Shown: piece by piece, positions 6,855-9,693 of the stretch
Layout: each line of letters opens with the position of its first letter
Position numbering within the stretch: the stretch's first letter is position 1
From: Candidatus Woesearchaeota archaeon
GTDB lineage: Archaea > Nanobdellota > Nanobdellia > Woesearchaeales > CG1-02-33-12
DNA: 9,693 nt
NCBI GenBank assembly: GCA_017609385.1
Contig: JAFCEA010000027.1
Span: 1-9,693 of the forward strand
Direction: 5' to 3'
Program-made: the position numbers and the translations under genes
Notes under the pieces: model-generated
Told to the model about the DNA's origin: nothing
The model's input: the letters and a program-made list of their open reading frames with translations, nothing else
Database searches by the model: none

Positions 6855-7676
6855 TTACTCTTTAATTACTTTTAGTGCAGGCTTCATATCCTTCCATGCA
6901 AGCTCAAACAACTGTTCTAATGCAGATGCAAAGAGTGGCGTGTTTACCCAGATTCCAACATCATAGGTTGGATGTACATCCTTGTCATCCAGAACCATAA
7001 AAATTAATTCCTTGCCATCCACAACTACAAATCTTGCATTTAGCTTGTCAACGTTTTTTATTTCTGCAATTCCCTTTAAATCATCAACAGCTCCCTTGCA
7101 TTCCTTTGTTATTGGTGCTGCTATCCTTATCTTGACGCCGCGCTTTTTGGCTTTTTCAAGAGTTCCCTTTAATGATTCTACTTTTCTTACTAAACCAGCA
7201 GATGTTGTCACAATGGTGATTGTGTCTTCAGCACTCTTTAATGTAAAGTCAATATGGTTGTAGAGATTATGTCTTCCTCTTAATGAGCCTGACAAATCGC
7301 TTGGCTCAACTAACTCAACACCTTGTGTGAAAAGTGTTTTTAATTCACCTAAAACCTCTGTTTTTTTCAATTCCTCTAATCTCTTAACCTTTGTCTCTGC
7401 ATCTATTCTCATGTTTTTCTTTACTCTTTCAACAACCTCTTCTGGAGGAACTGCCATATATTTTATTGGCTTTCCAAACTTCATAACAACAAAGCCTTTT
7501 TTCTCAAGTGACTCAAGAACATCATAGCTTCTTGACCTTGGAACATTTGCAATATCACTTAATTCTCCAGCAGTTGAAACCCCTCTTGATAAAAGGGCTG
7601 TCCATATCTTTACTTCATACAAATTTAGAGAAAAATACAGCTTTAACCTGCTCAAAAATTCTTCTTTTACAATCAT
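6855..7676 (-). CDS. TrmB-family transcriptional regulator
   Basis: 273 aa from the ATG at 7676. A winged helix-turn-helix of the TrmB type spans about 14-78 (SLNLYEVKIWTALLSRG, then NVPRSRSYDVLESLEKKGFV). A charged coiled-coil linker (about 79-115) follows. A C-terminal sensor domain (about 135-265) has the degenerate phospholipase-D-like fold typical of the family (ARFVVVDGKELIFMVLDD). TrmB proteins control sugar and central-carbon genes; the ligand of this one cannot be read from sequence. An in-frame GTG at 7685 would add MRI, but it abuts the GGAGG, so I chose the ATG 5 nt after GGTGA. The nearest metabolic genes, pta-ackA, are about 0.7 kb away beyond another gene, so a link is speculative. 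Confidence 0.92.
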   Translation of the reverse strand: MIVKEEFLSRLKLYFSLNLYEVKIWTALLSRGVSTAGELSDIANVPRSRSYDVLESLEKKGFVVMKFGKPIKYMAVPPEEVVERVKKNMRIDAETKVKRLEELKKTEVLGELKTLFTQGVELVEPSDLSGSLRGRHNLYNHIDFTLKSAEDTITIVTTSAGLVRKVESLKGTLEKAKKRGVKIRIAAPITKECKGAVDDLKGIAEIKNVDKLNARFVVVDGKELIFMVLDDKDVHPTYDVGIWVNTPLFASALEQLFELAWKDMKPALKVIKE

Positions 7677-7681
7677 TATCC

Positions 7682-7690
7682 TCACCCTCC
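7682..7690 (-). promoter_or_regulatory. Shine-Dalgarno of the TrmB-type gene
   Basis: The minus strand reads GGAGGGTGA, 5 nt before the ATG at 7676. It favours that ATG over the upstream GTG (7683-7685), which overlaps it. Confidence 0.65.
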
Positions 7691-7894
7691 CTCTTTTATT
7701 TTTAATTTAATATAAGTGAACTAATATTACCACTATTAATATGTTATGTTTTTTTAACATTTAGCAGTCGCTAACTTCTATATGTAACCACCCAGTTAAA
7801 AAACCATGTAATTACTATATGCCCCTATTATTTAAATGTTATCTTTTTCTGGGCTTTTTTCCACGTGAAAAGAAGTCTGAAGAGGGTATTGCCT
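7691..7894. other. Intergenic region with AT palindromes, no gene seen
   Basis: No credible ORF or tRNA is present. It holds two 8-bp AT palindromes 4 nt apart (TAATATTA 7722-7729 and TATTAATA 7734-7741) about 45-65 nt upstream of the TrmB-type start. It also has a TATA-like ttatattaa on the minus strand (7707-7715), a small TTAGC/GCTAA hairpin (7761-7774) and a run of six A (7798-7803) that could terminate the 101-aa gene on the minus strand. The palindromes could be part of an operator, perhaps autoregulatory; this is weak. Confidence 0.35.
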
Positions 7895-8200
7895 TTATAG
7901 ATAATCCCCGATTTGGGTTGGCTGTTTGCGACCAGGATATTTTTCTGCTATAACCTTTCTTGCTAAAGTGCTCATCAGCCGAGCATTATATTCTTCACTA
8001 GCTTCTTTTCCGAAGTTCCGTTGAGAAAATATATTGAAGGAATTAATAATACTAATAACACTTATGTTACCCGATTTATGGTAAGATTTAACAATATTAT
8101 ATAATTGTTCATAAGTACGTTTTTTTAGCTGGGTTTTAATTTGTTTTCTTCTTGATCTCTCTTCTAAATCTGGTCCTGAATTACAACAAAATAATATCAT
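7895..8200 (-). CDS. Unrecognised small basic protein (101 aa)
   Basis: I do not recognise a family. The protein begins MILFCCNSGPD, has a basic stretch (ERSRRKQIKTQLKKR, about 14-28), then a helix-rich body (TYEQLYNIVKSYHKSG, NARLMSTLARKVIAEKY) that could be a compact DNA- or RNA-binding fold, and ends PTQIGDYL. There is no membrane helix. The minus strand has GGGAGTGAT 4 nt before the ATG, a good archaeal Shine-Dalgarno, and a TTTATAAA at 8246-8253 that could be its TATA box. Four of nine arginines use CGN codons and CpG is visibly more frequent than in neighbouring genes. That hints at a different origin. Confidence 0.7.
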   Translation of the reverse strand: MILFCCNSGPDLEERSRRKQIKTQLKKRTYEQLYNIVKSYHKSGNISVISIINSFNIFSQRNFGKEASEEYNARLMSTLARKVIAEKYPGRKQPTQIGDYL

Positions 8201-8204
8201 TTAA

Positions 8205-8213
8205 ATCACTCCC
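8205..8213 (-). promoter_or_regulatory. Shine-Dalgarno of the 101-aa gene
   Basis: The minus strand reads GGGAGTGAT with a 4-nt spacer to the ATG. It supports this start and the reality of the ORF. Confidence 0.6.
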
Positions 8214-8245
8214 GAATAAACTAAATATACATAAAATAAATGAAG

Positions 8246-8253
8246 TTTATAAA
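8246..8253 (-). promoter_or_regulatory. Possible TATA box of the 101-aa gene
   Basis: TTTATAAA reads the same on both strands. On the minus strand it would place the transcript start near 8224, leaving the Shine-Dalgarno within the leader. Other AT-rich candidates lie closer, at 8221-8241. Confidence 0.35.
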
Positions 8254-8321
8254 TTTTTTGATTTGTTGCCATTCATAAATAGATTAATAATTAAATTGTG
8301 TTCCAAATTATTCAATTTTAT

Positions 8322-8337
8322 AACAAAAATTTTTGTT
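8322..8337. promoter_or_regulatory. 16-bp perfect palindrome upstream of pta, candidate operator
   Basis: AACAAAAATTTTTGTT is a perfect inverted repeat with no spacer. It ends about 20 bp before the pta TATA box, a position suited to an activator or regulator. Its extreme AT content means chance is possible. Confidence 0.35.
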
Positions 8338-8357
8338 TTGGATTTTAAATGAAAAGT

Positions 8358-8365
8358 TTTAAATA
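8358..8365 (+). promoter_or_regulatory. TATA box of pta-ackA
   Basis: TTTAAATA, with a purine-rich GAAAAG upstream as a possible BRE, is centred about 27 nt before the ATG at 8389. This implies a leaderless mRNA. Confidence 0.55.
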
Positions 8366-8388
8366 AATAAAAGAAAGTTACTCTGATT

Positions 8389-9369
8389 ATGGAAGTTTTG
8401 GATAGCATAATAACAAAAGCCAGAAAGAATCCTAAAAAGATTGTTTTTCCAGAGGCCTTTGATGAGAGGATTTTAAAGGCATCTGAGACTATATTAAAGC
8501 AGGGGATTGCCAAGGTTATTCTTCTGGGTAATCCAAAAGACATCTTAAGAAAGATTGATGAACTTAAGCTAAATCTAAAGGGTGTTGAAATTATTGATCA
8601 TCTTAAATCAAAGAAATTTGATCTATATGCAGAAAGGCTTTTTGAGTTGAGAAAACATAAAGGTATAAGTTTGGATGATGCTAAAAAAATCCTGAAAAAT
8701 GAGCTCTACTTTGGGGCTATGATGCTTTATGATAATGATGCTGACGGACTTGTCTGTGGAGCATCACATTCGACTGCAGACACAATAAGGGCTGCTTTCC
8801 AGATAATAAAAACAAAAAAGGATGTTAAAAAAGTGTCTGGAGCAATGCTCATGATAAAAGATAATAAAGTTCTGCTCTTTGCTGACTGCGCTGTTATTCC
8901 GAATCCCACTCCAGATGAACTTGCTGAGATAGCGATGCTTTCAATTAAAACATTTGAAAATCTTTTTAATAAAAAAGCAAAGGCAGGCATGCTTTCATAT
9001 TCAACAACTGGCTCTGGAAATGGAGAGGATGTAGAGAAGGTAAGAGAAGCAGTAAAGATTGCCAAAAAATCTGGATTAAATGTTGTTGGTGAAATCCAGG
9101 CAGATGCTGCCCTTATAGAAAGTGTTTGTGAAAGGAAATGCCCTCAGGTTAACTGCGGGGAAAAAATCAATGTGCTTGTATTTCCAAACCTTAGCTCTGG
9201 TAATATATCATATAAGCTCGTTGAAAGGCTTGGTAATGTAAGAGCAATTGGCCCAATACTTCAGGGCCTTAAAAAACCAATGAACGACTTATCAAGGGGT
9301 TGCTCTGTTCAGGATATTGTTGATTTAACTGCAATAACTGTTGTGCAGGCACAAAATATAAAGAAGTGA
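8389..9369 (+). CDS. pta: Phosphate acetyltransferase
   Basis: A 326-aa short-form Pta that interconverts acetyl-CoA plus phosphate with acetyl phosphate plus CoA in the cytosol. The length matches the catalytic-domain-only type (about 330 aa). Motifs run in order: KIVFPEAFDERIL (17-29), DADGLVCGASHSTADT (117-132), MLSYSTTGSGNG (201-212), GEIQADAAL (234-242), NVLVFPNLSSGNISYKL (261-277) and GPILQGLKKPMNDLSRGCS (288-306). S302, R303 and D309 match the Ser/Arg/Asp active-site set described for the Methanosarcina enzyme. It is followed 4 nt later by ackA. One oddity is three cysteines (C247, C251, C256) in a loop where the family usually has a KAPxSxVAG-like segment. Confidence 0.95.
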   Translation: MEVLDSIITKARKNPKKIVFPEAFDERILKASETILKQGIAKVILLGNPKDILRKIDELKLNLKGVEIIDHLKSKKFDLYAERLFELRKHKGISLDDAKKILKNELYFGAMMLYDNDADGLVCGASHSTADTIRAAFQIIKTKKDVKKVSGAMLMIKDNKVLLFADCAVIPNPTPDELAEIAMLSIKTFENLFNKKAKAGMLSYSTTGSGNGEDVEKVREAVKIAKKSGLNVVGEIQADAALIESVCERKCPQVNCGEKINVLVFPNLSSGNISYKLVERLGNVRAIGPILQGLKKPMNDLSRGCSVQDIVDLTAITVVQAQNIKK

Positions 9370-9373
9370 TAGA

Positions 9374-9693
9374 ATGAAAATATTGGTATTAAATTCTGGC
9401 TCAAGCTCCTGAAGTTCCAGCTTTTTGAGATTAAAGAAAAAGAGCATGTCTTGATTAAGGGGATTGTTGATGGCATTGGTTTAGATGATTCTTTTATTAA
9501 ATATGAAATAAAAAACAAAACAAAGAGGATAAGAAAAAGGATTAAAAACCATAAAATTGCATTAAAGAATGTTCTTGACATAATTCTGGCTAATAGGATA
9601 ATAAGTTCACTTAGTAATATAAAGGCAATTGGTCATAGGGCAGTTCATGGTGGGGAGAATTTTAAAGAGCCTGTTTTAGTTGATGACAGGGTT
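9374..9693 (+). pseudogene. ackA: Acetate kinase, 3'-partial and frameshifted after codon 12
   Basis: AckA makes acetate and ATP from acetyl phosphate and ADP. The ATG at 9374 starts MKILVLNSGSSS, the family's N-terminal phosphate-binding motif, but a TGA follows at 9410-9412. From 9412 another frame is open to the window edge (94 codons) and continues exactly as AckA should: KFQLFEIKEKEH, then AIGHRAVHGGENF (about residues 72-84 of that frame), the second signature. Adding one C in the tcctg at 9407-9411 would restore SGSSSLKF, so a 1-nt deletion is the simplest reading. A sequencing error is equally likely. The gene follows pta by 4 nt, and the GAAGTGAT at the end of pta can serve as Shine-Dalgarno. 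Confidence 0.9.

Noticed and set aside
7741..7760. ATGTTA/TAACAT inverted repeat with T-rich loop as a terminator
   Set aside because: The six-bp AT-rich stem is weak, no plus-strand gene ends there, and the T-run lies in the loop, not after the stem.
7691..7894. tRNA or C/D box RNA in the gap before the 101-aa gene
   Set aside because: No T-loop GGTTCRA motif, acceptor pairing or properly spaced C and D boxes could be found.
8247..8543. Minus-strand ORF overlapping the pta promoter and 5' end
   Set aside because: It is a shadow of pta plus AT-rich intergenic DNA, with no ribosome site and non-protein-like composition.
9410..9412. TGA in ackA read as selenocysteine, pyrrolysine-like recoding or programmed frameshift
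   Set aside because: The downstream homologous frame is different, so reading through the stop does not help. The site agctcctga has no slippery heptamer, and a +1 shift soon meets another stop. A 1-nt deletion explains everything.
9309..9581. Minus-strand ORF across the pta-ackA junction
   Set aside because: It is antisense to two clearly homologous genes and has no initiation signal.

Overview
The window looks like a piece of an AT-rich archaeal genome, most likely from the DPANN side (Woesearchaeota/Pacearchaeota-like). Archaeal TATA boxes of the TTTATATA/TTTAAATA kind sit about 26-28 bases before several start codons, which implies leaderless transcripts. There is a TrmB-family regulator and an archaeal-type RNase HII, the proteins are very lysine-rich, and T-tracts without hairpins end the transcripts. 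The exact lineage is an inference. No tRNA, rRNA, CRISPR array or insertion sequence was seen.

Layout. Positions 1-2149 (+) hold the 3' part of a large secreted surface protein built of cadherin/Ig-like beta-sandwich domains. A perfect 40-bp tandem duplication (1858-1937) shifts its frame and cuts off the C-terminal membrane anchor, which now lies in a separate frame up to 2149. Convergent with it (2146-2871, -) is an uncharacterised lysine-rich helical protein. Divergent from that is a three-gene operon (2979-5820, +): MoxR AAA+ ATPase, DUF58 protein and a membrane-anchored VWA (BatA-like) protein. Next comes a small 59-codon gene (5950-6129, +) with an unusual leader: TATA box, 9-bp hairpin and a strong Shine-Dalgarno. 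Convergent with it is rnhB (6133-6792, -), followed on the same strand by a TrmB-type regulator (6855-7676, -). A gap of about 218 bases separates that from an unrecognised 101-aa protein (7895-8200, -). The window ends with pta (8389-9369, +) and the start of ackA (9374 to the edge, +). The ackA reading frame is broken by an apparent 1-nt deletion after codon 12.

How the genes fit together. The MoxR/DUF58/VWA trio is a known genomic association in which the AAA+ ATPase is thought to act as a chaperone on VWA partners at the membrane. The divergent lysine-rich protein may belong to it, because part of it resembles the cytosolic tail of DUF4129-type partners (inference). Pta and AckA would convert acetyl-CoA to acetate with ATP formation, if ackA is intact in the living cell. 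The TrmB regulator is a plausible but unproven candidate for controlling nearby metabolism.

The points most worth checking are the two frame-breaking lesions (surface protein and ackA), the small gene with the structured leader, and the compositionally different 101-aa gene. No clearly new multi-gene defence or mobile system was found.
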